Assembly (NCBI GenBank): GCA_037137455.1
Contig: JBAXKG010000001.1
Span: forward strand, 1 to 64,000
DNA: 64,000 nt
From: CAIVAT01 sp037137455
Lineage (GTDB): Bacteria; Bacteroidota; Bacteroidia; Bacteroidales; FEN-979
Direction of reading: 5' to 3'
In this document: in pieces, positions 18,439 through 27,112 of the stretch
Position numbering within the stretch: the first letter of the stretch is position 1
Layout of the letters: every line of letters begins with the position of its first letter
Notes under the pieces: model-generated
Told to the model about the DNA's origin: nothing
The model's input: only the letters and a program-made list of their open reading frames with translations
The model's database searches: none
Translations under genes and position numbers: made by a program

Positions 18439-19396
18439 GTTTCAGCCAGGGTAAGTCTTCCATGTCAACATTTCCCCCTGAGATGATAATCCCGGTTCTT
18501 TTTCCGGCGATCTCAATTTTTCCTTCCATAATTGCAGCAAAAGGCACGGCAGATGATGGCTCGATAACAATTTTCATCCGTTCCCAAATAAATCGCATTG
18601 CCTTAATGATGCTCGCTTCGCTAACGGTCACAATTGATTGCACATGCCGAAGGATAATCGGATAGGTAAGTGATCCCAACGATGTACGTAACCCATCGGC
18701 AATGGTATTGGGATTTATGGATGGAATAAATTGTTTTTTTGTAAATGACAGAAAAGCATCGTTTGCCTGTTCAGGTTCGGCAGCAATGACTTTAGTTTTA
18801 GGACTGAAATAATGGACAGCAAGAGAGGTCCCGCTTAGCAACCCACCACCACCTACCGGGGCCATAAGAATATCAAGATTCTTCACCTCCTCAATAAGTT
18901 CAAGGGCTGCTGTTGCCTGGCCGGCAATAATCCGATCATCGTTGTAAGGATGTATCTCGGTTGCCCCTGTTTGCATAATAATTTCTGAAAGGGTCGTTTC
19001 TCTCGATTCCAGGGTTGGTTTGCAAAAAGTAATCAGGCCTCCGTAGTCAAGTACAGCATTTACCTTTATTTTTGAAGAGTTGCTGGGCATTACAATATAC
19101 GCTTTGGTATTTACCAGCGAAGCTGCCCATGAAAGCGCCTGGGCGTGATTGCCAGACGAATGAGTAGCCACACCCACTTGCAATAAACTTTTGTCGAGTG
19201 AAAGCACAGCATTGGTGGCTCCCCTGGCTTTAAAAGCGCCAACCTTCTGCAAGTTTTCACATTTCATGAAGAACTCAGCTTCAAATAACCGGTTTATTGT
19301 TCGAGAGGTAAGTACAGGCGTTCTGTTAATGAATGGGGAGATCCGTTTTGCCGCATTAAGTATGGTTTCACCCTGAATATTTGAACCGGCTTTCAT
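18431..19396 (-). CDS. PLP-dependent threonine/serine dehydratase (fold type II)
   Basis: A 321-residue fold-type II PLP enzyme. Seen: the PLP lysine Lys56 in GAFKARGA, SSGNHAQALSWAA, the phosphate-binding loop VGGGGLLSG, and a C-terminal IISGGNVD. There is no C-terminal ACT regulatory domain, so it is like the catabolic or short threonine dehydratases and serine racemases rather than full-length IlvA. Likely reaction: deamination of threonine (or serine) to the 2-oxo acid; racemase activity is possible. It overlaps the phosphatase gene by four bases and the methyltransferase gene by eight, so translational coupling is likely. Confidence 0.88.
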   Translation of the reverse strand: MKAGSNIQGETILNAAKRISPFINRTPVLTSRTINRLFEAEFFMKCENLQKVGAFKARGATNAVLSLDKSLLQVGVATHSSGNHAQALSWAASLVNTKAYIVMPSNSSKIKVNAVLDYGGLITFCKPTLESRETTLSEIIMQTGATEIHPYNDDRIIAGQATAALELIEEVKNLDILMAPVGGGGLLSGTSLAVHYFSPKTKVIAAEPEQANDAFLSFTKKQFIPSINPNTIADGLRTSLGSLTYPIILRHVQSIVTVSEASIIKAMRFIWERMKIVIEPSSAVPFAAIMEGKIEIAGKRTGIIISGGNVDMEDLPWLKHE

Positions 19397-19869
19397 ATTT
19401 CAGGCGATTTCGGGGCTAACATGCTTATAATATGATCACATGCCTCGTCCAATATCATGTAAACCTTCTCAAAAGCCTCAATATCATAGTACCAGGGATC
19501 CTTTACCCCACGATTTTGCCCGGGGGAAACCATATTCAGTATATAATCAACCTTCGATTGGTCTGTTTCATTCCGTGTCATACTCATAATATGATTATAA
19601 TGAGATGAATCCATGGCATAAATATAATCATACCGCTCAAAATCCTTCATTGTAAACAAACGTGCACGGTGTGATGAAATATCAATGCCCCTGATTCTTG
19701 CGACAGCCTGAGCCCTTGAATCTGGCGGATCGCCTACATGAAAGGATTCGAAGCCGCATGAATCGACCTCGGCAAGGATGTTTTTTTGTTGTAATTTGTT
19801 CCTGAGAATACCTTCGGCAAGTGGTGACCTGCAAATGTTACCTGTACAAACGAAGAGAATTTTTACCAA
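19393..19869 (-). CDS. Low-molecular-weight protein-tyrosine phosphatase
   Basis: A 158-residue cytosolic phosphatase. The signature CTGNICRS gives the nucleophile Cys8 and Arg14 (C-x5-R), and the general acid Asp124 lies in KDPWYYD. The length is normal for the family. It might dephosphorylate a tyrosine kinase or arginine-phosphorylated proteins; no kinase gene is adjacent, so the substrate is unknown. It lies 17 bases after dnaA on the same strand and overlaps the following dehydratase by four bases. Confidence 0.93.
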   Translation of the reverse strand: MVKILFVCTGNICRSPLAEGILRNKLQQKNILAEVDSCGFESFHVGDPPDSRAQAVARIRGIDISSHRARLFTMKDFERYDYIYAMDSSHYNHIMSMTRNETDQSKVDYILNMVSPGQNRGVKDPWYYDIEAFEKVYMILDEACDHIISMLAPKSPEI

Positions 19870-19886
19870 GGCCGTAGCGGATTCTG

Positions 19887-21323
19887 TTACAATTTAATAC
19901 GTTTGTCCAGCTCTTCAACAAACTGCCTGAATTGCTTATCAGTCTCAACAAGGTTGTTCACAGTCCGGCAGGCATGTAACACGGTGGCGTGATCTTTATT
20001 CCCGCAATGCAGACCAATACTTGCAAGTGAGGATTTGGTGTGTTTTTTTGAAAAATACATCGAAAGCTGTCGTGCCTGTACAATTTCCCGTTTCCTGGTT
20101 TTTGAGTGGATCATCTCCACCGGAATATTAAAATAGTCACAAACAACTTTTTGTATATAATCAATAGAAATTTCACGGGAGGTGTTTTTAACAAACTTGT
20201 CAATCATTTGTTTGGCAAGTTCCAGAGTAATGGTCTTCTTATTTAATGAAGATTGCGCCAACAACGAAATTAATGCTCCTTCGAGTTCCCTGATGTTTGT
20301 ATTTATATTATATGCCAGGTACTCAACAACTTCAGGCGGAATCTGAATGCCATCATTGTATAATTTTTTATGAAGTATGGCGATGCGGGTTTCCAGGTCA
20401 GGCACCTGAAGATCAGCGGATAGTCCCCATTTGAACCTGGAAAGAAGACGTGGTTCGATTCCCTTCATCTCAACAGGCGGCTTATCGGAGGTCAGAATGA
20501 TTTGATTACTTTTTTGGTGCAGATGGTTAAAAATATGAAAAAACACATCCTGAGTCTTTTCCTTGCCGGCAAGGTTGTGGATATCATCAATTATCAAAAC
20601 ATCGATCATCTGATAAAAATGTATGAAATCATTCTGATTGTTATTTCGCACCGAATCGATGAATTGGTTGGTGAACTGATCAGTTGTAACGTAAAGGACT
20701 GTCTTTTCCGGAAAATTGTTTTTTACCTGTAGCCCGATAGCATGCGACAGATGAGTTTTTCCTAACCCTGTAAGACTATAAATAAGAAGTGGATTAAAGG
20801 CAGTTTTTCCAGGATTGCTGGCAACAGCAAAACCGGCAGAACGTGCAAGTCTGTTGCAATCACCTTCGATAAAATTATCGAAAGAATAACTCTCGATTAA
20901 TTGAGAATGGACTTTGATCTTTTTTAGCCCGGGAATAATGAAAGGGTTTGGGATTTCCTTAGAGTTACCTCTATTTAAATCGATTGGCATGGAAACGGGC
21001 GGATTTAAGGTTGCTTTTTTCTCACCAGTGGGTACTTTAATCGTGTAAGGGCCTGGATCAGTGTCGGAGTTGTCAACTATGATGCTGTATTCCAACCGAC
21101 CATCATTTCCCAATTCCTTTTTAATGGTCTTCTTAAGTAAACCAATGTAATGTTCTTCAAGCCATTCGTAAAAAAACTGGCTTGGAACCTGGATTGTTAA
21201 AACCTGATCTTTCAACCTGACTGCATTAATAGGCAGAAACCAGGTCTTAAAACTTTGGTAGTTGATATTATCTTTTATGACTTTGAGGCAATTTTCCCAA
21301 ATTTCAATTGCGTTTTTTTCCAT
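19887..21323 (-). CDS. dnaA: Chromosomal replication initiator DnaA
   Basis: A 478-residue AAA+ initiator that binds DnaA boxes and opens oriC. Domain I (about 1-80) includes FKTWFLP. Domain II is a short linker (about 85-130). Domain III has Walker A TGLGKT (185-190) and Walker B LIIDDIH (243-249). Domain IV carries the DNA-binding signature NKDHATVLHA (442-451). Ala replaces the usual Thr in the DHTT motif. The upstream 322 bases are AT-rich. Unlike many bacteria there is no dnaN or recF beside it; instead a phosphatase, a dehydratase and a methylase gene follow. Confidence 0.97.
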   Translation of the reverse strand: MEKNAIEIWENCLKVIKDNINYQSFKTWFLPINAVRLKDQVLTIQVPSQFFYEWLEEHYIGLLKKTIKKELGNDGRLEYSIIVDNSDTDPGPYTIKVPTGEKKATLNPPVSMPIDLNRGNSKEIPNPFIIPGLKKIKVHSQLIESYSFDNFIEGDCNRLARSAGFAVASNPGKTAFNPLLIYSLTGLGKTHLSHAIGLQVKNNFPEKTVLYVTTDQFTNQFIDSVRNNNQNDFIHFYQMIDVLIIDDIHNLAGKEKTQDVFFHIFNHLHQKSNQIILTSDKPPVEMKGIEPRLLSRFKWGLSADLQVPDLETRIAILHKKLYNDGIQIPPEVVEYLAYNINTNIRELEGALISLLAQSSLNKKTITLELAKQMIDKFVKNTSREISIDYIQKVVCDYFNIPVEMIHSKTRKREIVQARQLSMYFSKKHTKSSLASIGLHCGNKDHATVLHACRTVNNLVETDKQFRQFVEELDKRIKL

Positions 21324-21645
21324 TAATGTGATTACCTTGAAAGTGTAATAATTAGATTTTTTGTATTATTTTGTATATCAAGGTTTTAGATTTTGTCCGT
21401 AAGCCAAAACCCTCATCGGCACAGAGGCTTGATTTAATTAACAAATTTTGCAAAAAAAAGTGTATAAAAAAAATGTATTTCTCTTGATTATTTAAAAAAA
21501 AGTTTTCAAAAAAGTCAAATATTTAATTTTTAAACCTGACTCGAATGAGGTATTAAACAAGACGTCAATAAATTGAGAAGGGCACAGCATTACATTGTAT
21601 ATGCAATTAATAATGAATATAAATTACATGATGTCTATGTGTCAA
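21324..21645. other. AT-rich non-coding spacer upstream of dnaA (possible oriC, weak evidence)
   Basis: The only gene-free stretch over 300 bases in the first third of the window. It contains one near-DnaA box (AGTGTATAA at 21459-21467, one mismatch from the reverse of TTATNCACA). Next to it is a nearly all-A/T run (21463-21534) that could be an unwinding element. A ten-base-period direct repeat of TTTTGTAT lies at 21359-21366 and 21369-21376. I do not see a cluster of good DnaA boxes, nor a TAnnTTTG box facing dnaA, so both origin and promoter function are only possibilities. Confidence 0.3.
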
Positions 21646-22266
21646 TTAGTTAGGAAAATCAACTATTTCCATATCTACATCTTTTAACCTCTTCATACGG
21701 TTTTCGACCTTGTTTACCTGACTTTTTCTGACTGAAAAATCGATTTCACATCGCTCTTTCGCATTTTGGTTTAAAATTTTTACCCCTTCTTCTTTCAAAA
21801 TTCTCATAATCTCATTCATCATGGTAAATTCAAAAGAAACCCTGATTTGAATACAGATCAATTTTTCAATAACTTCAGCATTGTCCAAAGCTTCGCGTGC
21901 AGATCTCTTGTATGCACGAATCAAGCCGGGGATACCCAACTTTGTGCCTCCGAAATATCTTATTACAACTACAAGAATGTCTGAAAGCCCGTTAGAAAGA
22001 ATCTGTCCATAAATTGGTTTCCCGGCTGAACCCGCGGGCTCACCATCATCATTCATTCGATAAAGCGGATTATCCAGCCCCAAACGATATGCATAGCAAT
22101 GATGGTTCGCATCATGATATTTTTTTTTCAAAATATCCAGTCTTATTTTGACCTCCTCTTCAGTTGAAACCGGTATGGCAAAAGCCATAAATTTACTCGC
22201 CTTTTCCCTGTAACTTCCTTGGGATTCGGCCTTGACAGAAAGAAAAGAATCAGTTGAAGTTTCCAT
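21646..22266 (-). CDS. IMPACT/YigZ family protein
   Basis: A 206-residue protein of the conserved YigZ/IMPACT family (N-terminal UPF0029 fold, C-terminal DUF1949-like fold). Seen: FMAFAIPV near 25-33, HHCYAYRLG, the family signature NDDGEPAGSAGKPI (about 74-87), and VVVIRYFGGTKLGIPGLIRAY. The eukaryotic homologue IMPACT binds Gcn1; the bacterial role is not established, though a translation-related role is often proposed. Its start is 35 bases from the divergent prmC start, so the two share a very short promoter region. Confidence 0.93.
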   Translation of the reverse strand: METSTDSFLSVKAESQGSYREKASKFMAFAIPVSTEEEVKIRLDILKKKYHDANHHCYAYRLGLDNPLYRMNDDGEPAGSAGKPIYGQILSNGLSDILVVVIRYFGGTKLGIPGLIRAYKRSAREALDNAEVIEKLICIQIRVSFEFTMMNEIMRILKEEGVKILNQNAKERCEIDFSVRKSQVNKVENRMKRLKDVDMEIVDFPN

Positions 22267-22301
22267 CGTGGCGAAGTTACTTTTATTTTTAATTTTATGG
22301 A

Positions 22302-23207
22302 ATGGAAATGAATACCTACCCTGTAAAAAAACTAATTCAGGTTTTTAAAAGTGAACTTTTCACCTACTACCCTGAAAATGAGATCATGCAGATTTTATAT
22401 ATCTTGTTTGAGGCATTTATGGGATGGCCGAAAACAAAGGTTCATTTATCGTTCGACTCTGAAATTCCTGAAAACGAAATGCGAGCCTTTAAACATGCAT
22501 TGGATGAATTGAAAAGCGGAAAACCTATACAGTATATATTAGGTCGGACTGTATTTAACGGGAGCAAACTTATAGTGAATGAAAGTGTGCTGGTTCCACG
22601 ACCCGAGACAGAAGAGCTTTGTTTGATTATTAAATCAGATCATCGCCTGAAACCATACCATAAATTTTCAATTCTGGATATAGGAACCGGATCGGGTTGC
22701 ATATCAATCGACCTGAAGAGATATTTTCCCGATTCAAGCGTGACGGGGATAGATTCATCACCGGCTGCAATTGAGATAGCCAAAACAAATGCCGGCAACA
22801 ATGGTTGTGAAATTAGTTTTATAAAATCTGATATTCTCAACGATGATGATAATTTAAAACTTGCGTTGTTTGATGTTATCGTGAGCAATCCTCCCTATGT
22901 GCTTGAGAGTGAAAAGCAATTCATGCACCGGAATGTGATTGATTTTGAGCCGGAAAGCGCATTATTTGTCCCGGATAATAATCCGCTTTTATATTACAGG
23001 GCCATAGCTGACTTTGCGCGTGAGCATCTCACCCCGCAAGGACTCTTGTTTTTTGAAATCAATGAAAAATATGGCGAGGATATTTGCCGGTTGCTTCTGT
23101 CTTTTGGATTTGAAAAAGCAGAAGTATTGATCGACATAAATGGGAAGGATCGTTTTGTCAGGGCGATTTCATCGGAAGGATTTTTTGTTCGCGGTCACCA
23201 AAAATAA
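22302..23207 (+). CDS. prmC: Peptide chain release factor N5-glutamine methyltransferase
   Basis: Methylates the glutamine of the GGQ motif in RF1/RF2 using SAM. A 301-residue protein with an N-terminal helical recognition domain (about 1-90), the linker VLVPRPETEEL (96-106), SAM loop DIGTGSG (126-132) and catalytic NPPY (196-199). The 3' end overlaps the 3' end of yggS on the opposite strand by 50 bases; the overlapped part lies beyond the usual end of the methyltransferase fold. A second Met at residue 3 is an alternative start. Confidence 0.95.
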   Translation: MEMNTYPVKKLIQVFKSELFTYYPENEIMQILYILFEAFMGWPKTKVHLSFDSEIPENEMRAFKHALDELKSGKPIQYILGRTVFNGSKLIVNESVLVPRPETEELCLIIKSDHRLKPYHKFSILDIGTGSGCISIDLKRYFPDSSVTGIDSSPAAIEIAKTNAGNNGCEISFIKSDILNDDDNLKLALFDVIVSNPPYVLESEKQFMHRNVIDFEPESALFVPDNNPLLYYRAIADFAREHLTPQGLLFFEINEKYGEDICRLLLSFGFEKAEVLIDINGKDRFVRAISSEGFFVRGHQK

Positions 23208-23850
23208 TAGTTCCAAGTCGGATCAGTGTGCTACCTTCCTCAATTGCAATATTGTAATCGCCCGACATTCCCATTGATATATGCCTGAATGAATCAGACT
23301 GGCTGAAATATCCTGACTTGAGTGTATGATAATAATCATGCAATAATGCAAACTCCTTTCTTACAATACTGAAATCTTCTGAAAAAGTACTCATCCCCAT
23401 AACGCCGGTAATTCTGATATTTTTCAATTTCCGATAAGATTCTGACTCAATGAGCGATGCAGCCTCCAACATGTTTAATCCGTATTTTGTCTCCTCTGTC
23501 GCGATATGAAATTGTAGTAAACAGTCAATGATGCGGTTGTTCTTCAACGCTTCAAAGTTAATCTCAGAGAGCAGTTTCAAGCTGTCAATACTTTGTATGA
23601 GACTGATAAACGGTGCAATGTATTTAACTTTATTCGTTTGCAGATGACCAATAAAATGCCACTCAATATCAGATGGAAGGTATGGTTGTTTTTGAACTAT
23701 TTCCTGGACTTTGTTTTCGCCAAATATCCGTTGCCCGGCATGGTATGCCTGCATGATAGAAGAAATAGGCTTTGTTTTAGATACAGCCACAATACCTATA
23801 TGGTCGGGAACAGAATTTTTTAGCCAGCTAATCGACTCAGCAATATTCAC
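23158..23850 (-). CDS. YggS family PLP homeostasis protein
   Basis: A 230-residue TIM-barrel PLP carrier (YggS/PROSC/PLPBP family) that buffers pyridoxal phosphate and affects amino acid pools; it has no known catalytic reaction. Seen: PLP lysine Lys25 in AVSKTKP, FGENKVQEI, HFIGHLQTNK, and the phosphate-binding end SGDYNIAIEEGSTLIRLGTIIFG in short segments. Length is normal. Its C-terminal tail after IFGDRE is encoded opposite the end of prmC (50-base tail-to-tail overlap). It is divergent from the LtaS-like gene. Confidence 0.94.
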   Translation of the reverse strand: MNIAESISWLKNSVPDHIGIVAVSKTKPISSIMQAYHAGQRIFGENKVQEIVQKQPYLPSDIEWHFIGHLQTNKVKYIAPFISLIQSIDSLKLLSEINFEALKNNRIIDCLLQFHIATEETKYGLNMLEAASLIESESYRKLKNIRITGVMGMSTFSEDFSIVRKEFALLHDYYHTLKSGYFSQSDSFRHISMGMSGDYNIAIEEGSTLIRLGTIIFGDREQKILPMKSP

Positions 23851-23882
23851 GATGAAATAATTAGGTATTACAAAAATACAAA

Positions 23883-23913
23883 TTTGCAGGTACGGGTCTT
23901 AGGCTTACCTTTG
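23883..23913 (+). promoter_or_regulatory. Promoter of LtaS-like gene (-33 TTTG, 19 bases, -7 TACCTTTG)
   Basis: Both Bacteroidota promoter elements are present: TTTG at 23883-23886 and TACCTTTG at 23906-23913 with a 19-base spacer. The -7 box ends 14 bases before the ATG, so the leader is very short. Confidence 0.65.
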
Positions 23914-23927
23914 TATTATATTCAGGT

Positions 23928-25784
23928 ATGAAAAAAATATTGCTTTCATTGTTTCGACAGCTGTTATTCTGGTTGGTGTTTTTTAACATCACAAGGTTGA
24001 TTTTCATCCTTTATTACTTGAAAATCATAATAGTTGAAAAAATTAATTTTTCTGAAATTTTTGGAGTTTTTTTTTATTCCCTGAAACTGGATCTGGCTAC
24101 CGCTTGTTATATATTAATAATTCCATTTTTTTTGCTTACGATCCAGTCTGTCTGGAGCCCGAAATGGTTGAATACTATAAATAAGGTGTTCTCGGGATTT
24201 GCTATTTCAGTGTATGCCTTGTCAGCTGCAGGGGAAATGGGAATCTATGCAGAATGGAAAACAAAATTAACCTACAAGGTTGTTAAATATCTTAATCACC
24301 CAAGCGAAATATTCAATTCTGCCGAGACAGGAATATTTTATTTTTTAGTATTCCTGTTCCTTTTCATGTGTACGCTCGGCATCTACGCTTATATCCGCTA
24401 TTTTTATGTGAATATTGAACATATCAAAAGGAATCTATGGTTTACATTGGGTTTCTTCCTTTTTACACCCGGTTTTTTATTTCTCGGATTACGGGGAGGT
24501 ATTCAGCAAATACCAATTAATCAGAGTGAATCATATTTTTCTGAACATAATATCCTGAACATCGCGGCTGTAAATAATGCCTTTAACCTGTATATCAGTA
24601 TTTTCGAGAACCTTGAAAATTTTGATCATGACCCGTATATTTTTATGGATAATGAAACCGCTGCCAGGGTGATGACAAAAATATATCAGACCCCAGGAGA
24701 TTCAACGAAAAGCATTCTTAAAACATCACGGCCAAATATTGTGCTGCTCATCCTTGAAAGCTGGTCTGCCGATTTGATTGCCGATCTTGGAGGTAAACCT
24801 GGAATTACACCGGAGTTTGAGAAATTGCAAAAAAATGGAATTTTATTCGATCAGGTCTATTCATCCGGATCACGATCAGAACAGGGCATGGCCTCGATTT
24901 TTGGAGGCTTTCCCGGTCATCCGATAAGTTCGATTACCGTTCAGCCCGATAAATTCGTCAAATTACCTAGTTTAGTTAAGGATCTTGAGAAAATAGGTTA
25001 TAGTACTTCATTCTATTTTGGTGGTCAGCTAATTTACGGGAATATTAAAAGTTATATAATTTTCAACGGTTTTAATAAAATCATGGAGGGTGAAAATTTT
25101 CCGGAAAGTTTGCCAAGGGGGAAGTTGGGTATCCATGATGAATTTACTTTAGATTATATGGTGAATGATATTGGAAATATGAAACAACCATTTTTTTCGG
25201 TTCTTTTTACTTTGAGCACCCATTCTCCTTGGGACCAGCCATTTGAAAAGCCTTTGAAATGGGGCGATAATGAGCGTGAGTATATTAATGCAGCTTACTA
25301 TACCGATCATTGCCTTGGGGAGTACTTCACCAAAGCCAGAAGAAAACCATGGTACAGCAATACCCTATTCATCCTCGTTGCCGATCATAGCCATAATTCA
25401 TACAGAAACTGGCATCCTCAATCAAAAGAATATCATAAAATTCCATTTATGTTTTGCGGTGATGTTATTAAGGAAGAATTCCGGGGTACAGTATGTAATA
25501 AATTAGGCAACCAACATGATTTACCGGCTACTTTACTTGGTCAACTCAATTTACGCGATCAAAAGTTCAATTTTAGCAAAAACCTGTTAAACCCGCTAGT
25601 GCCTGACTTTGCCTATTATTCTACCGAGGATGGGGTAGGGTGGATAAGGCCCAATGGTTACTATGCCTACGATAAAACATCGGATTTTTACTATTGGTGG
25701 ACCGATCCAAAGCTCTCTGATTCTATCAGGCAGGAGGGTAAAGCCTATTTGCAGACTGTATTTGGAGAATATATGAACAACTGA
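23928..25784 (+). CDS. LTA synthase-like membrane sulfatase family protein
   Basis: A 618-residue membrane enzyme of the LtaS/sulfatase-like alkaline-phosphatase superfamily. Five hydrophobic helices lie at about 10-30, 45-72, 85-105, 135-160 and 170-188. The extracytoplasmic catalytic domain (about 265-600) has the metal-ligand Glu277 in LLILESW, a nucleophile region GSRSEQG with Ser317 where I expect Thr, and VADHSHNS carrying Asp/His ligands. Gram-negative members are thought to move phosphoglycerol or phosphoethanolamine onto periplasmic glycans or lipids; the substrate here is unknown. It has its own promoter and is convergent with the DUF1015 gene. Confidence 0.85.
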   Translation: MKKILLSLFRQLLFWLVFFNITRLIFILYYLKIIIVEKINFSEIFGVFFYSLKLDLATACYILIIPFFLLTIQSVWSPKWLNTINKVFSGFAISVYALSAAGEMGIYAEWKTKLTYKVVKYLNHPSEIFNSAETGIFYFLVFLFLFMCTLGIYAYIRYFYVNIEHIKRNLWFTLGFFLFTPGFLFLGLRGGIQQIPINQSESYFSEHNILNIAAVNNAFNLYISIFENLENFDHDPYIFMDNETAARVMTKIYQTPGDSTKSILKTSRPNIVLLILESWSADLIADLGGKPGITPEFEKLQKNGILFDQVYSSGSRSEQGMASIFGGFPGHPISSITVQPDKFVKLPSLVKDLEKIGYSTSFYFGGQLIYGNIKSYIIFNGFNKIMEGENFPESLPRGKLGIHDEFTLDYMVNDIGNMKQPFFSVLFTLSTHSPWDQPFEKPLKWGDNEREYINAAYYTDHCLGEYFTKARRKPWYSNTLFILVADHSHNSYRNWHPQSKEYHKIPFMFCGDVIKEEFRGTVCNKLGNQHDLPATLLGQLNLRDQKFNFSKNLLNPLVPDFAYYSTEDGVGWIRPNGYYAYDKTSDFYYWWTDPKLSDSIRQEGKAYLQTVFGEYMNN

Positions 25785-25796
25785 CCTCCCGTGTTT

Positions 25797-27044
25797 CTAA
25801 TCCAGAGCATGTACAACCAGACCAGAACGCAGTTTTGGTTCAAACCATGTCGTTTTCGGCGGCATAATATTTCCGGAGTCTGCAATGTCTATCAACTGCT
25901 TCATTGAAACAGGAAAAAGTGCAAAGGCTGCCTTCATCTCACCACAATCTACCCGCCTTTTTAATTCTCCCAACCCTCGTATTCCCCCAACAAAATCAAT
26001 GCGGGTTGATGTCCGGAGGTCTTTAATACCCAGAATTTCGTCTAAAACAAAGTGGGATAAAATGGTCACATCGAGTACACCAATTGGATCAGAATCGTTG
26101 AATGTTCCTTGTTTTGCATTCAATGAATACCAAATCCCGCCAATGTACAAACCAAAATTATGCAAGGAAACAGGTTTGTACTCATCTTTTCCTTTTTGTT
26201 CAATTTTGAAAACTGACTCGAGTTTTTTAAGAAACTCTTCCTCCGTCAGTCCATTCAAGTCTTTAACAACCCGGTTATAGTCGATGATTGTAAGCTGATT
26301 ATCGGGGAAATGCACCGCAAGAAAATAATTATACTCCTCGTTTCCGGTATGTTTGGAATTGTTTACCCTCTTTTCATTTCCAACAAGTGCGGCAGCGGCT
26401 GTGCGATGATGGCCATCTGCCACATATGTAAAGGGTATCTGTATAAAAAGATCTACAATTTTATTGATAATTTTCTGATCTTCAATCACCCAAAAATGAT
26501 GGCCAATACCATCATTTGCTACAAAATCATATTCCGGTTTTTTAAAATTGACGAAGTTTTCAACGATCTCGTCAATGGCTTTTACAGCAGGGTAAGCGAA
26601 GAATACAGGTTCCATATTGGCATTTGTAGTGCGAACATGTTTCATTCTGTCTTCTTCTTTATCCTTGCGAGTTAACTCATGCTTTTTAATTATTCCGTTC
26701 ATATAATCTTCAACACCGGCACACCCTACGATTCCGTATTGCGTTTTGCCATTCATGGTTTGTGCGTAAATGTATAGCAAATCATGCTTATCAGTTTTCA
26801 GCCATCCTTTGTTTTTGAAGGATTGAAAATTTTCCTTCGCCTTATCATAAACGGGTTGTGAATGAAGATCAATGGATGCAGGCAGATCGATTTCCGGTTT
26901 AATAATATGAAGAAGTGAATATTGGTTTCCTTTTGCATCTTCTCTGGCTTCATCAGAGTTTAATACATCATACGGCCTTGAAGCAAGGCTTTTCACAATA
27001 TCACAAGGAGGCCTCAGTCCTTGAAAGGGTTTAAGTATTGCCAT
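25797..27044 (-). CDS. DUF1015 family protein
   Basis: A 415-residue DUF1015 protein. Seen: the N-terminal FQGLRPP and RPYDVLN, then the conserved YVADGHHRTAAA motif and a C-terminal SGLVVHAL. Its molecular function is not established. In many Bacteroidota it sits directly downstream of serC and serA, as here, which suggests a link to serine metabolism. It is separated from serA by a four-helix-bundle gene. The gap upstream (68 bases) holds no obvious promoter box. Confidence 0.92.
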   Translation of the reverse strand: MAILKPFQGLRPPCDIVKSLASRPYDVLNSDEAREDAKGNQYSLLHIIKPEIDLPASIDLHSQPVYDKAKENFQSFKNKGWLKTDKHDLLYIYAQTMNGKTQYGIVGCAGVEDYMNGIIKKHELTRKDKEEDRMKHVRTTNANMEPVFFAYPAVKAIDEIVENFVNFKKPEYDFVANDGIGHHFWVIEDQKIINKIVDLFIQIPFTYVADGHHRTAAAALVGNEKRVNNSKHTGNEEYNYFLAVHFPDNQLTIIDYNRVVKDLNGLTEEEFLKKLESVFKIEQKGKDEYKPVSLHNFGLYIGGIWYSLNAKQGTFNDSDPIGVLDVTILSHFVLDEILGIKDLRTSTRIDFVGGIRGLGELKRRVDCGEMKAAFALFPVSMKQLIDIADSGNIMPPKTTWFEPKLRSGLVVHALD

Positions 27045-27112
27045 AGTAATTTTTAATTATTTTGAGTGACGAACGAATTGAATGGCTTAAGGATAATAAA
27101 ATATTAAGAAGG

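Noticed and set aside
18062..18454. Plus-strand frame opposite the methylase gene
   Set aside because: Antisense to a well-recognised gene, with no promoter and no domain pattern.
25885..26675. Two plus-strand frames opposite the DUF1015 gene
   Set aside because: Both are mirror frames of a conserved coding gene; the products show no family motif.
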